NCBI GenBank assembly: GCA_964036275.1
Contig: OZ038433.1
Coordinates: 30,611,485 to 30,675,484, forward strand
DNA length: 64,000 nucleotides
Direction: 5' to 3'
From: Litoditis marina
Lineage: Eukaryota; Nematoda; Chromadorea; Rhabditida; Rhabditidae
Of this stretch, positions 1-11,919 are shown in pieces. Below the pieces are notes generated by a model. The model was not told where the DNA came from. It did no database searches and saw nothing but the letters and a program-made list of their open reading frames with translations. The position numbers and the translations under genes are program-made. Every line of letters starts with the position of its first letter. The first letter of the stretch is position 1.

Positions 1-3000
1 TTTTCTATGGGTATACGGTAGATCAATAACGTTGAGAGGAGCACAGCGGCGGCGGCTGCCTATTGATTTAGAGGAGAGGAGAGAAAACTACGGTAACTTT
101 TGAGAGGAACAGAGGGCGCCCGGCGAGATAGAAAGAAATAACTGGCCGAAATATTGAGAAAAAGGGAGATTTCGAGAACAAAACAATGTTCTACCATGTC
201 TCAAGTACAAGGCAACGTGAAACGTGCTAAACGCATTGAAATTCGAAGAGATATGAGCCAGATTCCGGAGTATCCGACAATGAACTTGTGAAATTGTGAA
301 ATTGATTTTAACAAAGGATCACGTCAGAAATATCAGAAACGTAAATTTCAGTACTGAATCTTGAGTATGTGTTCATAACACGCGTGGTGATACATTTAGC
401 AACATCAAACCTATGAAACACGTTGGAAACTAGAAAGTCGATGGGAAAAATCCCGATTTTCAGTTTTTCTGGTTTCTATGATAGTTCTGTCAGTACTTGT
501 ATACCACAAAGATGTTGACACATCCCTGAAAAAACAGTAAAAATGTTTCGCTTAGCTAGACTGGTGTTGCCACTGCTGAGTCATCTCTGTCTATGCATTG
601 TAAATGTGTTAGATGATATGTGTAAGCGGATTGAAACACCTACATGAAGGTTATGAATGTTGGTCGAAAAGGTAATTTAGAGTGATGCTCAGAGTGACTC
701 CGAGTCACTTCGGCTAGCGCTACAACTACTAATGTTAAAATAGCTTCAACTATCAATGAATTCCAATCACAAGACGAATCAAAAGCGGTTCGACAAGTTG
801 ACCGCTCACTCAATACTTTGAAACAAAACATATTTACAGGTACTTTATTATTTTCTTTACCATTTGCGATTGCGCAGAGTAAAGGGGTTAATGACATACT
901 GACAGAGTGTGAGAAGCTTTCCTTCACAATTTCCGATTTTGAGATAGTTATGGTACCTACACAACATCACGTGATAAATCACGAGTTATTGTTGTATTCG
1001 TTTCTATACGTTTCATGTTACCCTGTTATAATCAATTGAATGGAAATTCGTTGAGCAAACTAACCGCAGAGCATCGGGGTAGGCGCCGGAATGGATTATA
1101 ACGCGAGGCCGCCCCCTCCACAGAATGCGAAAGAACCAGAACAAGCGGTAAACACAAACCATGACGGATTACGACAACCACAGTTTGAGAAGATTCTCAC
1201 AAAAATGTTATGTATTGCGATTCCCCCCCCCCCTCTCTGAGAACAACACCAAAATCGTCTTGAATCATGGTCGAAACGATTTTGAGTGGCACCTTTCACT
1301 GAGCACATGTTTCCATAATATTTGCGATTTCGTTTGCTGTAACGTCGATCGACAAGTTAGCTGATCACGGTTTACCCTTGTTACAGCCGGCGAACAAAAA
1401 ATATTCTAATAAAAAACTAGACAGTTTAAGAAAAAAACTATCACTCGAAATCTGCGTAGGAATGACAAGTTTCAAAAAATGTCGCTGCTAATTTCGACGT
1501 TTTTACTTCCAGCAAAAACATTTAAATAAAAGAAAGTGTAGTGTCCTACTCAGAAAAGAAACCTCTCTACGCTTCCCCCATCTGAGTTGTTCACAATCTT
1601 CAGCTACAACGTGTTTGATACTGGTTCAGTTTGTATTTTCCCTGCAGTTTTCCATGAATTGTTATTTTCGTGTCAGAATAGTCATCAGTCCATTATCACG
1701 AGAGTAGCTAGAATATACAAAAATATGCAAGTAACAAGATTTTTGTAAGCTAAATGAGGATCAAAACTGAAAAATTGATTTTTTGTATTTTGTTCTTCTT
1801 GGTTTGATTATTCGATTTGCATTTCACCTATCTTCGTAGCAGTACATCGGAGGAGATTGCCCTCGATTTCCCTTGGCTTACATATGAGATATTCGCGAGT
1901 TTGAGGAATGTAACGTGAGAGGTCCGGAAAAAATCTACTGCATCTAATTTCCGGTTAATCTCTCTCAGTGAAATTTCGGGGGAACGCACCTCACCATAAA
2001 TCTTGGACTGATTCTTGAAACTGCTTGAAACTGCTATCTATCAATATACACAACCTATTCAAAGTTTCTTCTTACAATCAACATTCATGAATCAATATTA
2101 CCTTTGCCTCTTGCTCCGATTGGAATTTCGATAACCGAACTGAAGATTGTTATGAATTTCTCAAACTTTTTTCAAAAGAACCATTTTGATATCAAAACCC
2201 CGAGCTACAGGAAAAACTACTTGTTTCGTTCGTTCATGAATATCACACTTGCAATTGAGAGTTAGCACTCTGCCATTTAGATACTTTGTGTCAAATACAT
2301 GAAAACGTTGAATGAAATGCTAAATAAAAATCATTCTATTTCATCTAACAATCATGGAGGTTTGGTTTCCACCTATGGGTCCTCGAGGCAGCCTTACCTG
2401 CAATTATTCAATATTCTCGCTCTATCGGATGTTATTACAATGCGCGCATGGCTAATTGGTCGTGCACACATATTTGCCATTTGAGCTGGTTGAAAGCAGG
2501 TACACATGAGTTGACTCGTGGATTGATAGTAGAATAATTATGTTCATTAGAGTACGTTTGCTGGAATATCTCACCATCTTCATTGATACAGCGTCACTTT
2601 TTATAAGGCTCGTAGCCGATTTGAGATATGGGAGCTAAGATAATATTATAGTGTGTATTTGAGGAGACGCGGGTTAGAATTTGGAGTCGGGATAACAATG
2701 GAAACCACGTCTGTCCGTCTACTCTCGGTAATTATTGTGAACGTCTCATCAGCTATTTGGCTGTCTTCTGTTGATATTCTTGCGCTACCCGTATTCAGAT
2801 GTTTGTTTGTATATAGTTTTCATACAGTCAGCATCGTTTTCAAAACAAATTCAGGTGAATTTCGAAGATCACTTTCACCCACAATCATAACTTGTGTGTG
2901 AAACAAACCACAACGTAATTCCAGAAACAAGTTTTCAATTTAAAACACAAAGGGAAGTTCACAAAAGTAGAAAAAAGGGTACAATCTGCAGTTGAAATCA

Positions 3001-3990
3001 AAAACTCGATTATGCCCAGCTCAAGGACTTTCGACAAAGGGAAATTCTAGGTTGCTACCTTCACTTTACATTCGCTTTTTTTCGACTCTCTTGGTATACA
3101 AAAATATACATTTCGGTCAACAAATGCTGAGGAACCATAAATAAAGGCATGAATTGTAGTTTCTGTAACATGATAGAGGGCGTATGTCACCATCTTTCCT
3201 ACTGAGACTACTACAGTACACTTTCGAATTTTCCAGTCATTGTTTCGTAATGAAAACTTCAATTCTATCAGAAAAGAGTTCGAACACTTTTTGTTATATG
3301 TGATCAAATTCGGATGCAGAAATTGTGAATAATTATGATAATATTCACGTCACTGAAACCGGCTTGAAGGTTTGTAATCTTACTGTAGGAGTCTTAGTAG
3401 GAATGGAAAAGACTATATCACCGGGTTATTGAGGTTTTTAATGATTTCATGCACATGAAACCTTTGACAAAGCAATTTATAATAATTTTTTACAATTAAA
3501 CGAGTTCATTGTTTACCAAACATTTCCCGATTTAACGTCTCAATAAGTAATCGGTACCAGATTTCTATCAAAGAACTTTCCACTGTGAGTGAACTGAAGA
3601 GCGTAGAAAGAACGCACGAGGGCGGCGGCTGACTCTCCGACCTGTAACATTCTTATATTGTTATTCAGAGTAGAAACATACCCACCATCCAATCTCGTTA
3701 CAGTTTCACAACAAATGTACTGATTTCGATTTTATCTATACATGTCGAACATATGACATATGAATGTGTGTATATCGGACATTGCAGAAGCATTTTTCTA
3801 TAATTCTGCACGTGTGCCCACCCTAAGTATTGATCAAAGTTTCTCATTCGTTTACGACAATCTGTTAGGTTTGTGATGTAGTAGTATTCCAAGTGATTTC
3901 ATGTTCTGTTTTTCTCGTTCAGCGCACCTAAAAAATACATGTATGTAACAAACTTTTCAATCAATGTCGTGTGTGCACTACGAAATAACA
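1..3990. other. Gene-poor stretch with no supported gene
   Basis: No multi-exon model with good splice phases could be built here on either strand. The only mildly coding-looking item is a 49-codon plus-strand ORF at 1091-1240, rich in proline and glutamine (starts MDYNARPPPPQN), which runs into a C-tract and a stop; nothing supports its expression. 1228-1306 is a diverged, reversed piece of the foldback family found in full at 59113-59644. 3365-3416 is one end of the MITE family with CATTCC(C/T)ACTGAGAC termini. Confidence 0.5.
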
Positions 3991-3996
3991 AAGTTT

Positions 3997-5749
3997 TCAA
4001 GTTGAAAAATAAACCTCGATGGCAGCATTCGGTCCCCCCATTCTTGTCTTGACCCAGCCGGGACAGATGCCGACCACCATGACCTTGTCGGCAGCCAGGT
4101 CAGCGGACATAGTTTTTGTCAGCATGTTGACGGCTGTCTGTAAATATACTTATTTGGCACTGTGGCAAAATGATGGTAGATCTTCTATGTTAAAAGATCA
4201 ACGTTTTTTCCCCATAGAGTTTGTTGAAGTCAAACTCGAAAATTGACTGGAATCGAAAAAAATCGTGAAACTTGATTTTTCCCGGAACTCGAGATCAACT
4301 TTTTTTTTCTATGACACCTTGCATCTATGCCTCGCTCCACTCTCACGCAAAGTTCACATTCAGGTGAACTCAGCTAGTATATATCTTGCAAGAGGTTTTT
4401 GAGAACTTCTCATGGACTCTATTGGTAATACAAAGGTTCTCATAAATGTTCACTCACTGAACCTGGCGAGAGTTAGCATTCTAATGAGGTATCAGACACT
4501 GTCATTGCACGTTTCTGAGTTCGGCTGTTCTTAACATGTTTCATGTGACTGTGCAAATTGACCAATATAAAAAAATATTTCTTATTCTCTGTTTACCTTA
4601 CTCATACGATAGGCCAGCAGGCGCATCGCATCGGTCGAACCACTTTCATTCTCTTGGATGGATGCCAGCCACGACGATATGTTGACTACGCTAGCACGAC
4701 CTGTTTCAGTTCTACCGGCGGAGCGACGCAGAAGTGAAAGAAACATCTGAAAACATGTAATGTATCAGTTGTAGGCTAACTGTAATAACGATCGCGCAAG
4801 AAAAAGTCAAAACTCAAGGAAAATATGAATAGCAGCGCGTGTTTGTTTCTTTGTTGATCTACATTCAATTAGAGTGGCACGAAATAAAAATTAAATAGCG
4901 AAGGCTATAACGCTCTATTGATTCAGTAGGGGATTGTACTAACAAACTTTCAAACCAATGTTGTTTTCTGTTCAATTTTAACAACGTTTCATTTACCTGT
5001 GTTACTATAGTCAGGCTGACAACATTAGTTCCCATTTGTTTCTTAAGCAGAGCTCGGTTAGGGGAGTCGTTTGTGTGGTACGGTAGCAGAACTCCGGCAT
5101 TGTTCACGAGGAGGTCCAGGCCTTCTGCGCCCACTTTTTCATCAATCTGAAAAACAGCGTAAAGAACATTTAGAACTTAACCGTTTCAAAGCGTTTCAAA
5201 GTGTTAAGAACTTAATCGTTATACGGTGTATGTTGTCCTATCTTGTTGTGTTTGTAGTTTAATCCCGTAATTTTTGTGTCACAATCTGTATATTATATGC
5301 GTGTATCGCGAAAAAACTGACTATTATAGGTGAATAGTAAATCGTTCAGTTGAATGTTTTGAGCGGAAAACTACCTGCTTCACAGCATTTTCCACGGATC
5401 GATCATCATCCACATCCATTTCAACAAATGTCAAATTAGGGTGGGAGATTGAGAGAAGTTCCTCAAAAATATTGGTTTTTCAGGGTAATTTCGATACAGT
5501 TACTGAGAATAATACTTCACCCCCTTATTTTAATCAGAACTGTTAATTTTTTTGTTGGGTCAAGTAAAATCACAAAGAAAATCAGTTATCCGAACAGAAA
5601 ATTATTTTAAGAGCACTCACCTGAGCATTTTCAGCTATTCGATAAGAAGCGAATAATGTCTGGACAGAGCCCGTTTTCAGAAGCTCCTTCACCAGTCCGA
5701 GCCCGATTCCGCGATTAGCTCCGGTTACCAAAGTTGTCTTGTACGTCAT
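3997..5749 (-). CDS. Short-chain dehydrogenase/reductase, five exons
   Basis: Exons on the minus strand are 5749-5621, 5461-5375, 5146-4997, 4746-4597 and 4137-3997; all junctions are phase 0 and the product is 218 aa. Visible SDR hallmarks are the N-terminal cofactor-binding TGANRGIG at residues 9-16, NNAG at 87-90, the ISS serine at 146-147, the catalytic YRMSK (Tyr168, Lys172) and PGWVKT near 198. This is the classical Rossmann-fold NAD(P)(H)-dependent oxidoreductase layout, closest to the C-factor-like SDRs of nematodes; the substrate cannot be read from the sequence. The ATG lies 16 nt after a TTTCTTTCTCAG acceptor, suggesting spliced-leader trans-splicing. The protein stops soon after GGPNAAIE and is some 25-30 residues shorter than related SDRs, because the usual C-terminal exon was not found; a GAG|gtttat donor could allow a missed exon. 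Confidence 0.92.
4472..4567 (+). mobile_element. MITE family A, partial copy
   Basis: This matches the right two thirds of the ~130-bp family A element (GTTAGCATTCTAATGAGG through CATGTGACTGTGCAAATTGA). It lies in the last intron of the short-chain dehydrogenase gene and ends about 30 bp from the splice donor of its fourth exon. The left end is lost. Confidence 0.7.
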
Positions 5750-5764
5750 TTATCTTAGTAGAAT

Positions 5765-5780
5765 CTGAGAAAGAAACAAA
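5765..5780 (-). promoter_or_regulatory. Probable trans-splice acceptor of the dehydrogenase gene
   Basis: Read on the minus strand, a pyrimidine-rich TTTCTTTCTCAG ends 16 nt before the dehydrogenase ATG. No upstream exon is visible. In nematodes this is the usual position of a spliced-leader acceptor. Confidence 0.5.
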
Positions 5781-6013
5781 GAGTGAATAGTGCACACCGA
5801 ACGTTTTTTCTTTCAGAATTATAGGTAGTGCGAAGAGTAAGTCGTTTCAATTGAAAGGGCAAAAGCGCAGAAACCAGCCAACAACTAATGTGCTGTTTTC
5901 GTGCTGTTTCGCAGTATTCAACATTTTTTTTCCAAAGTTGACGTAAAATTCCAAAAAGAAATATAAACTTCACTCCGATAAAAACGAACTCGTCGTACAG
6001 TAATTTTCCGTCA

Positions 6014-6152
6014 CTGGCACTTATATAGTAGAATACGATGCGCCAAAAGGAGAAAACTCGTTCTTCACGATAAATGTTCACAAGTATTCGAGTTAAGTGG
6101 TTCACTCGAATGATTGAACATTTTATTTCTGACTGGCAACTTTCAACATTCG
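6014..6152. repeat. Dehydrogenase upstream block, duplicated at 50.5 kb
   Basis: About 140 bp here, 265-400 bp upstream of the dehydrogenase ATG, matches 50539-50687. On the minus strand both contain CTATATAAGTGCCAG, a TATA-like core. Both also keep an open frame reading VFSFxRIVxYYISASxGKLLY with several third-position differences. It may be a copied promoter, a diverged repeat or an unrecognised exon. Confidence 0.55.
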
Positions 6153-6603
6153 ATAGATTCAAATAACCTACCAAGGAACAGCGATAATTTTACAACTCAA
6201 GAAACAGTGTGAAATTATAACTTTTCGAGTAATCACGTAGTTAATACCGCTCCATGTAACAGGAAGACCGTTTTGTAAACTATTGAGTACATGTTTTTAA
6301 CAAAACAGAGAACCAAATGTACACTGTTTAAGTGGTTTATGTTGCTCAGGACACAGAACCAATACAATTTAGGTAGAACAAGCTGTGACCACTGAAAAAA
6401 CAAGTTTCCACCGGTTCACGAGTTGACAGATTTCCAAATCAAACCATCACTTATGGAGATATGATGAATTATTGACCTCCTTATATTAGCCTGAAAAACT
6501 AATCGTCTCTCAATTCACACTGTAAAATGTTCTAGAAATACTCAATTTGACTTCATTCACTCTTCCTTGTCACTATTTTGTCATTCTCTTTTTCTCGTCA
6601 CTT

Positions 6604-6695
6604 AATAAAGGAGACCCCAGAGCAACTGCGATACAGAAGAGCTGCTCTATCCTACTTTTGATGAGACGCGCTGCGTGTCGCGGGGCGGTCAGCGC
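6604..6695 (+). mobile_element. MITE family B, 5' half only
   Basis: AATAAAGGAGACC followed by GCTGCTCTATCCTACTTTTG and GCGTGTCGCG matches the left half of the ~208-bp family B elements near 29.5-32 kb. The right terminus is missing. Confidence 0.6.
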
Positions 6696-7029
6696 CGGGC
6701 AGAGAACAAGAGGCTCGCAAAACGCAGTCAATTTTTCAACTATTTTATCTCTATTTTTATCTTTACTTTTGTGTTTCGGTTTTACACTTTTATATTGTGT
6801 TTGTGAATTTGTTACTTAGTTGATGAGATTCATCGACAGTTATAAGCAATAACGATAATCGTGAGCAATGCAGGTTTCGCCCGCACTTTGCATTGCTATA
6901 GATAGTATTTTGCTTTTGATTGAAGTTGAATATTATATGATATTCATCGAATACATAGTCATGTAGTCTTCTCATTTTCATTTAGTGTAATTGTACTACG
7001 TTTTTAGGAGGCCCTCTTCGATAATAAAT

Positions 7030-7559
7030 ATGACTCCCACTTGTGATGCTCGATCGATTCTATTCCGAGAGATGTTGGGAAACTATTCGAAAACGCCTGT
7101 ACTACTCGCAGTAAGTTTTCTTCATTTTACATGCTATGCTCATTTTCTGTTAGTAAAAAGTAAAGTAATAAACAAACATTATTAATATCCGGCTACTGCT
7201 TTTATGATTTTTTTCAATTTGTTTCGCATTCTGTAAGGTTGTTCAAACAGACAGAAGCCATAATCTCGCAGGATTAGTTTTCTCGCAAAAAGAGGCCTTA
7301 TTTTGTAGTTTAGTCATTAGACCTCAGACATTTAGCTATAACGATGGGATTACCGCTAAGTTCAGAACTTGGGTGATTCTATTATGTGTAATACCCTACA
7401 AGTTTCATACTCATTTACTATCTTTGCAGTCTATCTGGGCTGAAAGTGAAAACCTGAGTCTTTTAGCTTACTGACTTTCAATTTTTCCAGGTTCTATCCA
7501 AAAAGTTCGGAAACGGAGTTAGTTTTTTGTCGACATCTCCAAAAAGTCTCAATTTCTGA
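7030..7559 (+). CDS. Possible tiny two-exon gene, product unknown
   Basis: Exon 7030-7110 encodes 27 residues starting MTPTCDARSILF and ends at a good GTAAGT donor. The ATG is 22 nt downstream of a TTTTTAG acceptor-like site that could be a trans-splice site. Joining to a TTTTTCCAG acceptor at 7490 keeps phase 0 and gives 22 more codons, for a 49-aa product. A second possible acceptor (TCTTTGCAG at about 7430) would instead give a 41-aa product. There is no recognisable domain, signal peptide or membrane segment. It could also be the 5' end of a longer gene whose other exons were missed. Confidence 0.28.
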
Positions 7560-8332
7560 TTGAAAAACACATTTGTTTCTGTCTGTGGTATAGTCCCCTT
7601 ACTAGTTGTGATTCTACTTAGTTGTTGTTTTCCATTTCTCATATTCATCGGATGTTTGCGTTGTACATGTATTTTTGTCATTTTTGTAATTTGTAACGTG
7701 TAGGCACGTTTCAGCCAGGTAGGTATGTACGTAGTATCACCCTAAAATTGTAAACTTTTTTGTTTTTTGAAGTCGCTAAATATTTGGGTAGTTTTGGCTT
7801 CTTTCTGTGAGCGCGAAAAAACTATTATTGTCATATGTTATTTTGTTATCTACTTTCCGTTGTCACAACTGCTGTCGTTTACTCGGAAGTTTTGTTCACA
7901 ATGAGATGATTATGTTTTCCATATCCTATAGTGTTTATGAATATGTCTCGCATACACAGTTTGTCAGCCTTGAGTAAAACCTAGTCTTCACAAAAATGGC
8001 TCTTTTTTGGCAGCACGTGCAAGAAAGGCTATTGTGTCAGTGCACCCATCGCGCACAATCAACTTTTATTTTTTTCTGTCAAACTTTTATTTTTTTCAAA
8101 AAGAAATGTTTGGTTGGCGCTTTTGGCGACACGTCACATTACGTACGAAATAATTTTTAATTAAAAATTCAATCTGCCTCGAGCGTTTAAACAAGTACAG
8201 TAATATATTCTGCTGTGTAAATCGATCTATAGTTTGTTACTATATCTACTAGTCATCATGCCCACCATTCACCTGGTCACCGGTCTCTATTTCGCAGCTG
8301 ATTCAGATTAAGTCTGCCTAATATAATCTTTT

Positions 8333-8545
8333 TCATCCCTATTGAGACTCCTACAGTAGGATTTCGAAACTTTCAAGCCGCTTTTCTCACTTACTTATGA
8401 TCTGAAAGGTGGAGGATGTTCGCACCTCACTCTCCTTCTCAGGTACAGTTAATATACGAAAGGATTTTCGATTAACTCAATTTTCAGCTTCACAACAGCC
8501 TTCGGAAAGTTTGTGAGGTTACTGTAAGAGTCTCAGTAGGAATGG
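8333..8545 (+). mobile_element. MITE family E copy (~213 bp)
   Basis: The element starts with CATCCCTATTGAGACTCCTA and ends with the inverted partner GAGTCTCAGTAGGAATG. The same terminal pair bounds elements at 14264-14462, 18206-18420, 53691-53904 and 60041-60253. Confidence 0.6.
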
Positions 8546-11272
8546 TGTGAACTATACACCCTGTTTGCTGAACTCAACCCAGGGAATTTGCCTAAATATA
8601 GTTCGTGGCTTATCATCCTATCCGGAAACGGTATGAAATATATAGCCAGCGAAGATTTCGTGATAATGAAAAGTTTACACCTTTTGGAGATCATATCCGC
8701 CTCCACATGATAAGTATGGTTCGCCTAATATATTTGGTAACAAGTTTTCAGTTCAACATTCAGAAACAAAAAAAACAATATTAAAACAACAAAGTGTAAG
8801 CCAGTCTATTGTATTCATTCTTTTATATAAACATAAATAATGGAATCTATCGCAAAATTTTACTGCTTGTGGAGGCAAAATTCGATAAGCGTATATTGTT
8901 GTATTCCTAGACCAGAGATCACGTGACCTGCAAAAAGAAGGAACATAAAAAGTATACACGAAAAGTGTCATTAGTAACCTTCAGCCTTTCACCGACATAA
9001 ATTTTGTTATCTAATAGATTCTGAATGGCTCGATATTCTAGATAATAACCATTGGCCCTATCCACAAATATTTAAAACCACCCCGTACCTTAAGAATACA
9101 TTGCTACAGGAAGGAAAACTACCCCGCGGGGTGATGTGGGGCAACTTTCGATGTTGGTGAATACGGCTAGAGTGTAAAAAAGCCAATTTCATAAACATCA
9201 TCACACTATAAATACAAATATAAAGCACATTCGGGTAACGTAGCTGTCTGTTGTATACAGAAATTCAAATCAGTCAAGTATGTTGTTCTTACTCTGATTG
9301 TGTACTTTGTACTTATGGTCTTTCTTTTTTCGGTTTTGATCAATATACCTATCAACGTCAAGAGCAACAGTTTTCATAGCAAAAAGAAGCGACAAAAAGT
9401 AGTCCGTTTTAGATGTGAACACGTAGAAGTTTATGATTTTTCCATCAAAAGTAGATCGATTTTCTTTCAGCGAAATAGAAGTCCGTTTTTCAAATTTTTC
9501 TGACTATTCGGACAACTTTACCGGTGTATGATAATACCAAGCTAGTACAGAATTTCGCAAATGTTAAGAGAACTAAAAACATGTATATTTACTTTCTCAC
9601 TTGAAAATATTATACACTATTCCCACCTTTTCATCAAATCAGCTGCCTTATTATTGCGGAGCTGTGAGAAATGCGGCCAGTCCGGAACGAAGCCAAACCA
9701 TTCGATGTAGGCATGTGGGGCGAAGCCTGAAATACTATATTAATCAGGCAAAATACGATAACAGCACATATTTTTTCAGATTTCCATGTTGCAATAACAC
9801 CATTCACTAGTGCTACTCGTACTACGAACTGTCCATGTTTTTTTTCACTTTGTACAACTGTTTTTCGAAAAAGGAACCTGGTTTTAGATGAATATAATTC
9901 TCATAATCACCGACGCAACGATTTCCGCCACAATACTTGAAATTGTGGTAGCTAAGGTGGCAGCTACGCAATGTTCGACAACTTTAACACCCAGCCTGCT
10001 ATTTACACTTAATTACCAAAACGGTTAATAGTGGAAAGTGGTAACACCATGGACATGGAAGGATATGGTGCGATATTCACAGCGTGACCTAAAGAGCTCA
10101 GCACAACATGAATATATAAAAGTCTATAAGTTGTTAGTTCAATATGTAGATCGGGCAAATTTCGGGTTTTTGAGAGAAAAAAGGGCTTTCTACTGAGAAA
10201 CAAACAAATTCACAGCAATGCTGAGTGGTGAGACTGGCTATTGTTGAGGAATTAGGGAAGGACGAAACTTGATTTTTTTTGGTTAGATCACAACTCGTTT
10301 CCGTTGATTTACTGCCATTTGAGCCACAACCCATGAACCCACAATCTTATTGTAACTATATTTGACTTTTTTTAACTTAGTTTCAAATTCACATTGTTCA
10401 CTGACTACATAACGATTTCCACATCAGTAATTTTGTCCGGGTAGCCGAGAATATTCAAAATTGAACTTTAGTTTTTTGCCAAAATTAAATGGAAAAACAG
10501 GCTCCTTTTCAAGCAATAGTTGAATCTCTCTGGTGTGTCGATATTGGGGCGACTCAGTTGTTCACAGAAAAACGTCCAAAATTAGGTTCTCAACTGGACG
10601 ATCAGTCATACAAATGTGATCGCAACTAGCGTTTTTCGAGGGGTTTACTAAAATATAGGTAAGGAAGTACGAACCTTCGATTTTAAGGACAACGAAACAC
10701 TCAAATAGCACATCTAACAAAGTCTCCTCACATATGTATGTGTCTTTCAACTGGTTTGAATATACCTGAGAATAAAATACAAACATCGACGTGGTGTGAT
10801 GCCACTCCATTTCAACTGCAAACATAGGAACTTCTAGCCGACAGTTAAGACACTGGTAGAACGGTAGTAATAGTTAAACTGTGGTGATATGGTCGTAAAC
10901 GTCCCGCGATTCAGTGGTAAACTTGTGGTAACGTTGAATGACGATTACTACCAGTAAATCGGTTATATATCTCAAGTAACTTCAAAACTGAACTAGATAT
11001 CTAATACCAGATGTGATACCTATACTAGATACGGATGTCTGGGAGACTGCTCTGCAGGCTTCTGGCGTTTTTTGGTTTAATTACCCAAGTTTGAGGTACT
11101 TTTCACCTCTCATGCGAGCTCAGTATTTAGTACGTGGGGACTAGATACTAGAAGGGCCATAAAAGGATAATTAAATTTTGTTTTATAAAATAAATAATTT
11201 TTAAGTGTTTTATATTCGATAATTCGAAATAATTGTACTGCTGTTTTACTGCAGTTGAACTACAGCTTTACT

Positions 11273-11386
11273 GGCGTTTTACTGCAGTAGCGACACCGTA
11301 CTACTACCGTTTTACGGCTAGCGATACTGCAGTAATACTACCAGTAAGACGGTGGTAGTACGGTGTCGCTACTGTAGTAAAACGCC
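11273..11386. repeat. Long hairpin with ~43-bp arms
   Basis: GGCGTTTTACTGCAGTAGCG through CTACTACCGT is answered in reverse complement by ACGGTGGTAGTACGG through GTAGTAAAACGCC. The loop is about 28 bp. Looser CAGTAAAAC and GTAGTA motifs surround it (10.86-11.30 kb), so this looks like the core of a diverged foldback element. Confidence 0.75.
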
Positions 11387-11901
11387 GGTTTTATCTTTAC
11401 AGTGAACCCAGCCAGGGCCAACCAGTCACCGGCTGCTTCTTCGTTCTTCAGCCATCACGGATATTCGCAATATCTGACTGCTGCTGAAAGTTAAAACTTG
11501 CATGAGAGAAGCGAACAAAAATGAAGGAAGTAGTGAAGATTGAGGGAGGAATCGCGAGAAGTATCAAAAAGTAGTTAAGCACTACTTGGTGCTTATATTA
11601 CAAAAACGATGAGATGATGACCCCGAACTATCTGGTCCTTCATCAGCCTTATCCAACGGCGCAACAACAGGCCATAAGAGTCTACTTTTTCTTAGTTACT
11701 TCATAGGTAATTTTCAAGTTAAATTTGACATCATGAGTGCCTCATTAAATATAAGGGGAAGAGAGATCAGTTTACATGACGAGTACAAACCCGATGAACC
11801 CTGAAGGCTGATTAGAAACAAGTATAAGCAATGTTAATAGTATTCATAAACAAATTATTGCACGTCGGAGAATACCCGAGCGAGATGAAAGGTGAAAAGA
11901 A

Positions 11902-11919
11902 CCCCCCCCCCCCCCCCCC
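11902..11919 (+). repeat. Homopolymer run of 18 C
   Basis: An uninterrupted C18 run in non-coding DNA. Its exact length is likely to be unreliable in an assembly. Confidence 0.9.
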
